A stretch of 64,000 nt of DNA from SBAX01 sp964646605. GTDB lineage: Bacteria; Planctomycetota; Phycisphaerae; UBA1845. The stretch covers positions 1 through 64,000 of the forward strand of contig CAZYEX010000119.1 of NCBI GenBank assembly GCA_964646605.1, in the 5' to 3' direction. Made by a program: the position numbers and the translations under genes. Of the stretch, positions 1-7,659 are shown one piece after another. The notes beneath the pieces were generated by a model that had not been told where the DNA came from, did not search any database, and saw only the letters and a list, made by a program, of their open reading frames with translations. Positions within the stretch are counted from its first letter, which is position 1. Every line of letters begins with the position of its first letter.

Positions 1-140
1 GTCCGACCCGCCAAAATGCACTTCCCCGAAACTCAACCGCCTCGCCTGCCGAGTCTCCATCCACCGGCCTCCTTGTCCAAACAACCCCCGGAATCCATTC
101 CAGGGACCCGTAGCCTACCAAAGATGTGGGTAAACTTGAG
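1..140. other. Non-coding left edge, no gene seen
   Basis: Short open frames run through this stretch, but none has a ribosome binding site, a recognisable protein sequence or a sensible codon pattern. It leads straight into the tandem repeat. Nothing else is supported. Confidence 0.5.
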
Positions 141-178
141 GTTTTCAACCCGGGGTCACGGCGGCGCGAGCGTCATTT

Positions 179-221
179 CCCCCTCCTCCCCCGGCGACAA
201 CGTCGCCGGGGGAGGAGGGGG
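179..221. repeat. 20-bp perfect inverted repeat, repeat copy 1
   Basis: The left arm 179-198 and right arm 202-221 are perfect reverse complements with the 3-nt loop aac. No T-tract follows, so it is not a typical intrinsic terminator. The right arm is also the first part of a potential G-quadruplex (five G-runs between 208 and 238). Confidence 0.85.
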
Positions 222-247
222 TTGGGGGGTGGTGGGGGCGACGGTGT

Positions 248-267
248 CCCCCCAGTGAACTGGGGGG
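248..267. repeat. Small GC hairpin, repeated at 546-565
   Basis: The 9-bp arms ccccccagt and actgggggg are perfectly complementary around the loop ga. The identical element sits at 546-565 in the second copy of the tandem repeat. Confidence 0.8.
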
Positions 268-472
268 CTAAGTTGGCGCGTCCCTACCGGGACGAAGCGC
301 CGCCTACGAGGGGCGACGGGCAGGGGGACATTCTACGTTTTCTCGCGGGCGGGGTTGGTTGGACCTTTGCAGGAACCGAAGTGCCATTGTCACGGCAGGC
401 GGAGAGCGACCAAGGCGGGAGCACGACGCCCCGGGTTTCCAACCCGGGGTCACGGCGACGCGAAGGGAATCT

Positions 473-519
473 CCCCCCTCCTCCCCCCGGCGACGAAGTC
501 GCCCGGGGGAGGAGGGGGG
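473..519. repeat. Equivalent 22-bp inverted repeat, repeat copy 2
   Basis: Arms 473-494 and 498-519 pair with a single mismatch around the loop gaa. Conservation of this hairpin between copies 1 and 2, while the flanking bases drift, suggests that the structure itself is the conserved part. A degenerate third version lies near 770-810. Confidence 0.8.
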
Positions 520-862
520 AAAGGGGTGGGGGGGGCGACGGGCCCCCCCCCAGTGAACTGGGGGGCTAAGTTCGCGCGTCCCTACCGGGACGAAGCGCCG
601 CCCACCAGGGGCGACGGGCAGGGGGACATTCTACGTTTTCTCGCGGGCGGGGTTGGTTGGACCTTTGCAGGAACCGAAGTGCCATTGTCACGGCACGCGG
701 AGAGCGACCAAGACGGGAGCACGACGCTCAGGGTTACAACCCGGGGGGACGGCGACGCGGGCGTAATATCCCTCCTCCCCCCCGGCGACAAAGTCGATGG
801 GAGAGGAGGGCGTGGCGTGGCGATCCGACCGTCACCGTTCAGGCTTCCGCCTTGGTCGCCTT

Positions 863-896
863 CACCCTCTCCCTGAGAGGGAGAGGGGGAGGGGTG
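863..896. repeat. REP-like hairpin
   Basis: A perfect 10-bp stem, ccctctccct (865-874) with agggagaggg (878-887) around the loop gag, is followed by a G-rich tail ending ggggtga. This resembles the extragenic palindromic elements that recur in many bacterial intergenic regions. Only one copy is in the window, so the REP label is by resemblance. Confidence 0.55.
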
Positions 897-900
897 ACGG

Positions 901-1075
901 CACTGGCGGACGAGCCGAAGGTGGCACCCGGCACCCGGCGGCCAGTGTCACCGGGCGTTCATAGGGTCGCAGGGCCTTTCCATTCTCGCGAACTTCGGGG
1001 CGGGGACGACAGGCAAGCACTGGCGGACGAGCCGCCAGTGGCACCCGATTAGAACGGAATCTGAGAATGGAAAGG
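901..1075. repeat. Nested inverted and direct repeats
   Basis: A 17-bp direct repeat (901-917 and 1018-1034) begins cactggcgg. Its second copy forms the palindrome 1018-1040 (cactggcgg/ccgccagtg, loop acgag). That palindrome sits inside a wider perfect 13-bp inverted repeat, cctttccattctc at 975-987 and gagaatggaaagg at 1063-1075. The 9-bp tcgcagggc flanks the block at 967-975 and 1104-1112. The actggcgg-type palindrome resembles a dispersed intergenic repeat of planctomycetes, as I recall it. Confidence 0.7.
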
Positions 1076-1098
1076 TCCTGGATTCGGTCGAACGGACC

Positions 1099-1127
1099 TT
1101 GAATCGCAGGGCGACAAGCGGTACACT
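1099..1127 (+). promoter_or_regulatory. Predicted sigma70-like promoter for 1181-2884
   Basis: TTGAAT (1099-1104), a 17-bp spacer and TACACT (1122-1127) match the -35/-10 layout. A start near 1134 would leave about a 47-nt leader before the ATG at 1181. Found by eye; not tested. Confidence 0.4.
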
Positions 1128-1180
1128 TGGTCCATGGGGAGTTTGGGGGAAGCAACGACCTAACCACGGACCGGCGTCTC

Positions 1181-2884
1181 ATGGTTCACAACGCGAGCTT
1201 ACAGCGCCACTCCCGGGTTCGTGGATTCCTCCTCCTTGCCATCGCCTTGGCATCGCTCAACGCAAGCGTCGTCGGCTCCATGCCGTTTCCGGCTCACGAT
1301 TGGACCTATTCCTACGGCACGACTTGGACGTTCACGTGCTCTTTGGGCGATGCGCTGTCGGCGTTTTCGGTCGATATCCATGGGAATCTCCTGTTGGCAG
1401 GCAGCTTCGGATACGAGACCCCGGTCGTGTTATCCGCCGATTTCGACCCCACTCTTGCGACAGACACGCGAACATCGGCCGGGCTTCATGATGTCGCCGT
1501 GGTGAGCCTTTCGCCAAGCGGGGACTATCTCAGGACGCTCACCTTCGGCGGGATCGGCGACGACCTGGCCTGGGGAGTGGAAGCGCTTCCGGATGGATCG
1601 TTCATCGTCGCCGGAAATTTCGAGGCAACCGTCGATTTTGATCCCGGGGCCGGCGTGCATTCCGTCGTGTCCGGCGGTGGAGGCGATGTGTTCCTGAGCA
1701 AGTTCGATTCGACCGGAGGGCATCTGTGGACGAGGACTTTCGGCGCTGCGAGCGACGACCTGGCCTCGGGGCTCGTTCGCCATCCCGACGGGGGGGTGGT
1801 CGTTTTCGGGGAGTACGCGGGCACGGTGGACTTTGACCCGGGACCGGGAGTCGCCCAGCGGACCGCGGCCGGCGGTTCCGATGCCTATTTCGCTCGGTTT
1901 ACGGACGACGGCGAGTTCGTTTCCGTCACTTCGTTTGGAGGAACCAGCTTTGAGGGCGTGTACGGAGTTGCGGTTGATGCACAGGGCGCGGTGTTCGTGG
2001 CTGGGTACTTCGCGGGCACTCCAGACTTCGACCCCGGACCGGACTCGGCCATGCGAACCGGGGTCGGATCCCAGGATGCGTTTCTCGCCCGATTCAACGC
2101 CGATGGGACGTTCGGTTGGGTCTGGACGATCGGTTCGCCGGGGCAAGACGTGGCCACCGACGTGAAACTTTCACCGCTCGGAGAGCCCATCGTCGTCGGT
2201 CTTTTCGGAACGTCCACGAACCCCATTGACTTCGACCCGACGGATGGAACCGACCCCCATCGAACGACGCGGACGCAGGAGGTCTACGTCACCAAACTCG
2301 GCCCCGATTCTTCCTATCGCTGGACACGTACGACCGGAACGAGCTTCTACGCCTACGCCAATACGCTGGCCGTGGGTGCGGACGGAATCGTCGTCACGGG
2401 CGCGGGCGGCGGCAACGTGAACTTCTCCCCCGACGAGCCCACCCCGCATGTTGTGACCTTGCGCGGCGCCGAGGGCTACGCCTGGGGCCTGTCGCACGAC
2501 GGCGACTTCGAATGGGTTTTCACGTTCCCCCGCACCTCCGCAACCGGCGGCTCCGTCCCCATTGAGGCTGACTTCGACCCCTTCGGGAACCTTCTATTCG
2601 CGGGATTCTTCTACGGGACGTGTGATTTCGATCCTGAGGCAACGGTCGCGGCTACAGCGTCGCTTGGCGGAGACGACGCCTTCTTCGTGAAACTACGCAG
2701 TTTCTATCCGACCGCCGATCACGATGGCGACGACCGCGTTGACCTGCGCGACCTGGCCGCCCTGCTCGAGTGTTTCGGTGGGTCAAGCCCTGGCACGACC
2801 TGCCAACCTTTCGATTTCAACGAGAATCTTCAAATCGACGTCGAGGACTTCGTTTCTTTCCGTGACCGTTTGACCGGACCGTAA
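1181..2884 (+). CDS. Exported beta-propeller (SBBP-type) protein with dockerin-like C-terminus
   Basis: This 567-residue protein has a signal peptide (basic n-region, then FLLLAIALASLNASVVGS) and seven ~60-residue repeats. Each repeat carries an FDP-type turn (for example DFDPGAG, DFDPGPG, FDPTDG) and a G(S/D)DAxxxxxF...W strand pattern, as in SBBP-family beta-propellers. Seven repeats suggest one seven-bladed propeller; that is inferred. The last ~60 residues hold two EF-hand-like loops, DHDGDDRVDLRDL and FDFNENLQIDVEDF, resembling a type I dockerin. The frame stays open upstream to a TTG at 1127, but the ATG at 1181 directly precedes the signal peptide and is preferred; no clear Shine-Dalgarno is seen. 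It faces the next minus-strand genes. The role is unknown; propellers of this kind usually bind or scaffold at the surface. Confidence 0.8.
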   Translation: MVHNASLQRHSRVRGFLLLAIALASLNASVVGSMPFPAHDWTYSYGTTWTFTCSLGDALSAFSVDIHGNLLLAGSFGYETPVVLSADFDPTLATDTRTSAGLHDVAVVSLSPSGDYLRTLTFGGIGDDLAWGVEALPDGSFIVAGNFEATVDFDPGAGVHSVVSGGGGDVFLSKFDSTGGHLWTRTFGAASDDLASGLVRHPDGGVVVFGEYAGTVDFDPGPGVAQRTAAGGSDAYFARFTDDGEFVSVTSFGGTSFEGVYGVAVDAQGAVFVAGYFAGTPDFDPGPDSAMRTGVGSQDAFLARFNADGTFGWVWTIGSPGQDVATDVKLSPLGEPIVVGLFGTSTNPIDFDPTDGTDPHRTTRTQEVYVTKLGPDSSYRWTRTTGTSFYAYANTLAVGADGIVVTGAGGGNVNFSPDEPTPHVVTLRGAEGYAWGLSHDGDFEWVFTFPRTSATGGSVPIEADFDPFGNLLFAGFFYGTCDFDPEATVAATASLGGDDAFFVKLRSFYPTADHDGDDRVDLRDLAALLECFGGSSPGTTCQPFDFNENLQIDVEDFVSFRDRLTGP

Positions 2885-3018
2885 GTGGTTTCGCCGGCGC
2901 GGCGGAGCACTTTCGTCGGTCCGCACTGCGGACCCTACGACTGATCATCAATCGGCAATCGCCACTCCCCCGTCTCCCTTCGTCCCTGCCGGCCCCGCGC
3001 TGGCGCTTGGGGTTCGGA
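2885..3018. other. Convergent intergenic spacer with hairpin and dispersed-type repeat
   Basis: Between two converging genes lies a 7-bp perfect hairpin, ggtccgc (2918-2924) and gcggacc (2928-2934) with loop act. It could block transcription from both sides, though it lacks a T-tract. The stretch near 2993-3018 (ccgcgctggcgcttggggtt) resembles a dispersed repeat that yields spurious PNPKRQRG-type peptides in planctomycete annotations; this is from memory. Confidence 0.45.
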
Positions 3019-6000
3019 TTACGGCGTACATCGTCCGCAGGCGTCACGGCAGGAGCCGCTGCCGCAGGCGCCGCCGGGGCAATGCATGTTGTTGATGCAC
3101 GGATACGTGTCGTTGAGGCCTCCGTTGCAGGTCTTCACGCATGTGCCGCCCGAGCACTGGGCCGCGGAGGTGCAAGGCGTGGAGTTGCAAATGATCGCGG
3201 AGGGACACGGGCAGGGACCCAAAAAGGGGTAGGCCATTCCCTTGAACGCATCGACGCAGAGAGAAATGTCCAAGGCGTTCAGGTCGGCGTTGAGCTCCAC
3301 CAGGTTGGGCTGCAACTGGGTCTGGATTTTCGAGGCAGCGCCCACGAGGTTCTTGAACTTGTTGACCATCGCGGACACGTCGAGTCCGTCGGGCTGCGTG
3401 GTCGGTGACGGCGGATTGAACGCAGCCGCGACGTCGCCCCAACGGGAGCTGTTGATCCGAAGCGACAGGGAATAATCCAGGCACGTGTCCTCCATCGTCA
3501 TGCAGCTTGCACCGACGTTCTCGACGTCGATCGTGGAACTGGGTGCGATTTCCGCGGCGGTGATGTGGAAAAAGCCCTCACTGCTCCAGTCACGATAGAG
3601 AGGCGTACACTGCAATCGCGCGGCGCGGAACGATCCGATGCCCGGGGTGTCCTGCGATTCCAGGTACGTGCTCACCGGGCCGACCCACCGCACGCAGCCG
3701 CCGGGATCGGTGCATGACGCGCCGAACTCAAAGGGCGAAAAGTCGGGCGCCGAGAAGGGCGGAGCGTTGGGTGGAACGGGGTTATGCAGCTCGACGAGCT
3801 TGATGCGCAGCGCCGTCGGGGCCGCCGCAGCCGTGGCTGCAGCGGGGACGGAGAGACCGCCGTAGCGGTTCTTGTCCGGCGAACCGGAACCGACCGGTCT
3901 TGTCGGATCGCATTCATCTGGCCGGGTGTTGTGGTTCAGGTCGACGGACGTTCCACCCGTAATGTCGCATGGATCGGGGACCCCGTTGGGTTGGCAATCC
4001 GCCATACCCTCGCACGCGTCGAGCAGGCTGTTGTTGTTGCAGTCGCACTCCAGCGACGGATTGTTGTCGGAGATATTGGCGTGGAAATCGGAGCAGAGAT
4101 CCACCATCGCGCCCAGGAAAGGATCAATGTCGCTCACCCACGGATGGGGATCGTCCTGTCGCAGTTCGACGGGCGCCGTACCGGCCATGAACGTGTCCAG
4201 CACGCGAACCTGCAACGGATCACCGGCCTTCGTGAACGTAAACCTTGGTTGCACATGGAGAACCGACGTATAGGTTCCGCTGTTGCAATGCGTTTTGACG
4301 CTCGTCAGCGTACTCGGGGGAGTGCCGGGTAGAAGTCCGCCGGGGGAGAGGTCCACTTTTACGTTCCACTGTTCATCCGGCCCGGCGGTGTAGGACACCG
4401 TGATCGGCGCGGTGCCCTCCAGGCTCAGGGCCACGATCTCGATGTTCACCGTGGACGACGTCCCGGACGGCAAATCGCATCGGTCGAAGGGGTCCGCGCT
4501 GCGCGAGATGAGCGTGTCGGCGTCCCCGTACTGCGGAAGCCCCAGCGGTACGCCGCGCAGACACACCGTTGACGTGAACGCGTCGGAGCCGGAACCAAAG
4601 AACCCCCCGGGGATCGGATCCGTGTCCGGCGAGCCGAAGTTGTGGCACATCCCTCCGCTTTCCTCCGATACCCACGGATCGGTGTAAGGCCCGGACGGGG
4701 GGCACCCCTCGCCGGCTCGGGCCGGCCCGGGCGCTGGGCAATCCACGGGCGGACCGATGACGTGTACGAAGACGGTCCCGCCGCCCTCAGGAACGACGAC
4801 CGCGTTTTGCTCGGGGCAGGTGCTCTTGTGGCCCAGGAAGACGCCGCCCGCCCCATTGGGCGGCAGATCGACGCAATCCGGTTCGGTCGCCTCGAGGCAC
4901 ACGGCTCCCATTTCTAGGCAACACGCGCCGAAGTCGAGGCACAGGTCCGTATCCTCGTCGCAAATCTGGTTCGCAAGGCAGGGATTCCCACTCTGCTCGC
5001 AAAAGCCTGAGGTCAAGTTGCAGAACTCGGTCCCGGTGCAAGAGAGGCTGTCATCGGGGCAATCGGGCGGTCCCGTGCAGCCGAAGCACATATCGGTGTC
5101 CTCGTTGCAATACGGCGTCGGCGAGGTGCAGGGGAGCGCGCCGGTGATGCAGGCGCCCGTGGACAGGTTGCAGGTCTCCGGCCCGTTGCAAAACAGAGAA
5201 TCATCGCACTCACTGTCGTTGACGCATGGGAGGAGACTCACCACGAACCCCGTTTCCGCAAGCGTGGGGATGTCGTTCGGGGGGCTCGCGGTGTCCCACA
5301 TGAAGGTCTCATCGGTCCTCAGGTTGACGGTGTACGTTCCCGGCGTCCCCGCGGGGAGATCCAAAACCAGCGTCCCGCCGTAAACCACCGTCCCGTTATC
5401 GGAGCGGCTGCAAACCGGGGGGGAGGCCGAGATCGCAACGCATCGGAAGTCGAGCGTGCTTGTATCGCACTCGGCAAAGTCGCACGCCGCGCATCCCTGG
5501 TCCACGCACCACCCGTCAACCCGGACCCCGGTCCTGTCCATGTATGCCGCCTTGCAGGTCCCGAACTCGCACCTGGCCCAAGCTTCGCCGAAGGCTGCAA
5601 CGCACGCCACGTTGCCGCTGCACTGGGAGCTGTTCGCGCAAAGAGCCCCGGCGCTAGACCCACCGACACATACGCCCGCCGTGCATACCCCGGCCGAGCA
5701 CGGAACCACAGGGGGGGCAAGGTCCGGCTGGTCGCCGGGCAAATCGGCATCGGCGAAGCCCGTCGCATCGATCCTCAACTGGAACCCGCTCGCCGGCGGC
5801 ACATTGTCTTGGTTAGGGTCCCACGCGGAGAGCCTGAACTCGAACCACGCCCGGAACCCGCCGGCGGGCGACCGCAACTCGTTGCCCACGATCGTCGTAC
5901 CGGCCGGGTAGGATCCGACCTTGGCCGGGACGGGCACAATGGAGATCGTCGCGGACGGAGGTGCGCCGGCCACCACCGCGTTGACTTGCGCTGGACCGCC

Positions 6001-6099
6001 GGCGACGACCCGAACGGTCTCCGAGGTCGGCTTCCCGTACGCCGACGCCTGCACCAGCACGACACCCGCAACCGCGAGACGAATCGTTCGTGAAACCAT
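3019..6099 (-). CDS. Exported Cys-rich protein with shared C-terminal module
   Basis: This 1,026-residue protein starts at the ATG at 6099: GGAGG sits 7 nt upstream and a signal peptide follows (MVSRTIRLAVAGVVLVQASA). The frame is open further upstream, but without these signals. After an N-terminal region of beta-rich type come Cys-rich segments, including two copies of a pattern like DDSLFCNGPETCN. A domain with the core EIVALSL...EQWNV follows (about 4090-4660), homologous to the N-terminal region of the 15846-23357 protein. The last ~287 residues (3019 to about 3880) are the C-terminal module shared by five proteins here: DKNRY start, ALRIKLVELHNPVPPN, LQCTP, PSS, a degenerate dockerin-like pair (LDVSAMVNKFK and ALDISLCVDAFKG) and a Cys-rich end CRDACGRCTP. 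No catalytic motif was found. It is the second gene of a two-gene unit with 6148-7374, 48 bp apart. Confidence 0.75.
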   Translation of the reverse strand: MVSRTIRLAVAGVVLVQASAYGKPTSETVRVVAGGPAQVNAVVAGAPPSATISIVPVPAKVGSYPAGTTIVGNELRSPAGGFRAWFEFRLSAWDPNQDNVPPASGFQLRIDATGFADADLPGDQPDLAPPVVPCSAGVCTAGVCVGGSSAGALCANSSQCSGNVACVAAFGEAWARCEFGTCKAAYMDRTGVRVDGWCVDQGCAACDFAECDTSTLDFRCVAISASPPVCSRSDNGTVVYGGTLVLDLPAGTPGTYTVNLRTDETFMWDTASPPNDIPTLAETGFVVSLLPCVNDSECDDSLFCNGPETCNLSTGACITGALPCTSPTPYCNEDTDMCFGCTGPPDCPDDSLSCTGTEFCNLTSGFCEQSGNPCLANQICDEDTDLCLDFGACCLEMGAVCLEATEPDCVDLPPNGAGGVFLGHKSTCPEQNAVVVPEGGGTVFVHVIGPPVDCPAPGPARAGEGCPPSGPYTDPWVSEESGGMCHNFGSPDTDPIPGGFFGSGSDAFTSTVCLRGVPLGLPQYGDADTLISRSADPFDRCDLPSGTSSTVNIEIVALSLEGTAPITVSYTAGPDEQWNVKVDLSPGGLLPGTPPSTLTSVKTHCNSGTYTSVLHVQPRFTFTKAGDPLQVRVLDTFMAGTAPVELRQDDPHPWVSDIDPFLGAMVDLCSDFHANISDNNPSLECDCNNNSLLDACEGMADCQPNGVPDPCDITGGTSVDLNHNTRPDECDPTRPVGSGSPDKNRYGGLSVPAAATAAAAPTALRIKLVELHNPVPPNAPPFSAPDFSPFEFGASCTDPGGCVRWVGPVSTYLESQDTPGIGSFRAARLQCTPLYRDWSSEGFFHITAAEIAPSSTIDVENVGASCMTMEDTCLDYSLSLRINSSRWGDVAAAFNPPSPTTQPDGLDVSAMVNKFKNLVGAASKIQTQLQPNLVELNADLNALDISLCVDAFKGMAYPFLGPCPCPSAIICNSTPCTSAAQCSGGTCVKTCNGGLNDTYPCINNMHCPGGACGSGSCRDACGRCTP

Positions 6100-6147
6100 C
6101 GCTCTGCCTCCACGGGTCAACGGCGACGGGCCGGTGACCACCCATTA

Positions 6148-7374
6148 TCAGTTACATCGTCCACAGCGATCTCGGCAGAATCCGGAACCGCAAGTGCCCA
6201 GGTCACACGTGCCGCCCGGACAGTCGCCATTGGCATCGCACGGGAGGCCGGGGATCGCCGAGGACGCGTCGCATGCCCCGCAGCTGACGTTGACGATGCA
6301 GGGCTGGCCCGTCACCGGACCACTGGCGCACGTCTTCACGCAGACCGCCCCGGCGCCATACGGCCCGGTACACTGCGACGGCGTTGAGCAGGAGGTGACA
6401 TTACATGGCACCACCGACGGGCACACGCACGGACCGGAATACGGATACGCAAACCCCTTGAAGCCGTCCACGCAGTTCACGACGTCCAGCGCGTTGACAT
6501 CGAAGTTCGGCTCCGCGAAGTTCGCCTGAAGCTGAGCGACGGGCTTGATGGGAGCGCCGGGACGCAGTCGAAACTTGTTGAATATCACCGCGAGGTCGAG
6601 CCCATCGGGTTGGGTGAGCCGGGCAGGCGACGGGGCCTGAAACGGTGGGAAGATGTCCCCTCGGCGAGTGGTATTGATCCGCAGCGGCGTCGAGACATCC
6701 GTGCAGCCGGACTCCACACCCATGCAGGATACGCCGAAGGTCTGCACGTCGTAGCTCGAGCTGGGCACGGTTTCCGCACCGGTGACGTGGATCAGGCCCA
6801 TGCTGCTGAAGTCCTGATAGGAGGGCGTACATTGGAGCCGGGCGCCGACAAAGTTTCCCGCGCTGGGAGAGTCTATGCCCTCAAGGTAAACCCTCGGCTC
6901 TCCGACCCATCGCGAGCAGCCGTTCGCCTCACCGGCGGCCGTGCAGGTCGCCGCTTCGAACGTGCTGAAATCCGGCGGCGGGCAGCAGGGGGCGTTGGAC
7001 GGGTTGGGATTGTGCAAGTCGACCAGCGTCACTCGCAAGGCCGTCGCCCCGGTCGCAGGGACGGAAAGGGAAAGATAGCGATTTTTGTCCACGCCGCTGG
7101 GATCGCCGACCGGCGTCGGCGGGATACCGGCCACGACCGATTGCAGGTGCACCGGCGACCCGGTCACTAACGGGGCCGCCTCCGTGCGAACCGCTCCCGT
7201 TTCTTGTCCACGCGAGTTCGCGTCGGTCGTCGGAGGCGGCGCCGCGGAAGCGCCGGCAGCCAGCGCTCCCACGATGACGTACAGCATGGGCAGAGATGGT
7301 TGACGGTGACCGCTTGGCCCGACTACGCCGGAACGATTGCAACTCCCAGGCAGAACGACTTGGCGGGTTCGCAT
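6148..7374 (-). CDS. Exported protein made almost only of the shared C-terminal module
   Basis: The chosen start (7374, ATG) has GGAGGG five bases upstream; 408 residues. A longer frame to 7440 and a shorter start at 7287 are possible. A long polar n-region precedes the hydrophobic segment MLYVIVGALAAGASAA. After only ~65 further residues comes the shared module (DKNRYLSLSVP, ALRVTLVDLHNPNP, LQCTP, PSSSYDVQ), the degenerate dockerin-like pair LDLAVIFNKFR and ALDVVNCVDGFKG, and a Cys-rich tail ending CRDRCGRCN. The tail is expanded by an extra Cys segment relative to its paralogues. It has no other domain, so the module can apparently stand alone. It is probably cotranscribed with 3019-6099 from the promoter at 7470-7499. 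Confidence 0.75.
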   Translation of the reverse strand: MRTRQVVLPGSCNRSGVVGPSGHRQPSLPMLYVIVGALAAGASAAPPPTTDANSRGQETGAVRTEAAPLVTGSPVHLQSVVAGIPPTPVGDPSGVDKNRYLSLSVPATGATALRVTLVDLHNPNPSNAPCCPPPDFSTFEAATCTAAGEANGCSRWVGEPRVYLEGIDSPSAGNFVGARLQCTPSYQDFSSMGLIHVTGAETVPSSSYDVQTFGVSCMGVESGCTDVSTPLRINTTRRGDIFPPFQAPSPARLTQPDGLDLAVIFNKFRLRPGAPIKPVAQLQANFAEPNFDVNALDVVNCVDGFKGFAYPYSGPCVCPSVVPCNVTSCSTPSQCTGPYGAGAVCVKTCASGPVTGQPCIVNVSCGACDASSAIPGLPCDANGDCPGGTCDLGTCGSGFCRDRCGRCN

Positions 7375-7469
7375 TTCGGCCCTCCCTCGAAGAAAGAATT
7401 GGCGCCGCGGTGCATCGCTACATGCCAGCGACGGTTCCACTACCGCAACACTTTAGAACACCTGAACCG

Positions 7470-7499
7470 CTGATAACCGATTTCGGCATCCGATGTCAA
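7470..7499 (-). promoter_or_regulatory. Predicted promoter for the 6148-7374 / 3019-6099 pair
   Basis: On the minus strand TTGACA (7499-7494, perfect -35), an 18-bp spacer and TATCAG (7475-7470) form a sigma70-like promoter. A start near 7463 gives about a 90-nt leader to the ATG at 7374. Confidence 0.45.
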
Positions 7500-7659
7500 G
7501 GGAAATCCGGCTCTTGGGCGAAACTTGCGGGCGTATTTTTTGAGGCATGAGTCCCACGTCCCCTCGTGCGGAGCTGTAACCAACCAACCCGCCCGGGGAT
7601 GAAGAAGGCCGGTGCCGTGGCGCCCGGCCGGAGTTACGCCGACCGAGCGGATGCCGGTT

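Larger units (their letters stand above)
141..812. repeat. Three-copy tandem repeat, period ~295 bp
   Basis: The phrase aacccgggg returns at 147, 441 and 738 (the third copy slightly diverged), giving periods of 294 and 297 bp. Copies 1 (141-434) and 2 (435-731) are nearly identical in their second halves, including a shared stretch around gacattctacgttttctcgc. Copy 3 (732 to about 812) is truncated and degenerate. Each full copy carries a long G/C hairpin, a smaller hairpin built on ccccccagt/actgggggg, and dense G-runs. No protein is supported across it; open frames here are by-products of the composition. It may be a local amplification of a dispersed intergenic repeat; that needs a genome-wide look. 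Confidence 0.85.

Noticed and set aside
141..812. A CRISPR-like array
   Set aside because: The units are ~295 bp, in three copies, with no short repeats, unique spacers or cas genes nearby.
126..1052. Open frames across the tandem repeat
   Set aside because: They repeat with the DNA period and change frame between copies; no recognisable protein.
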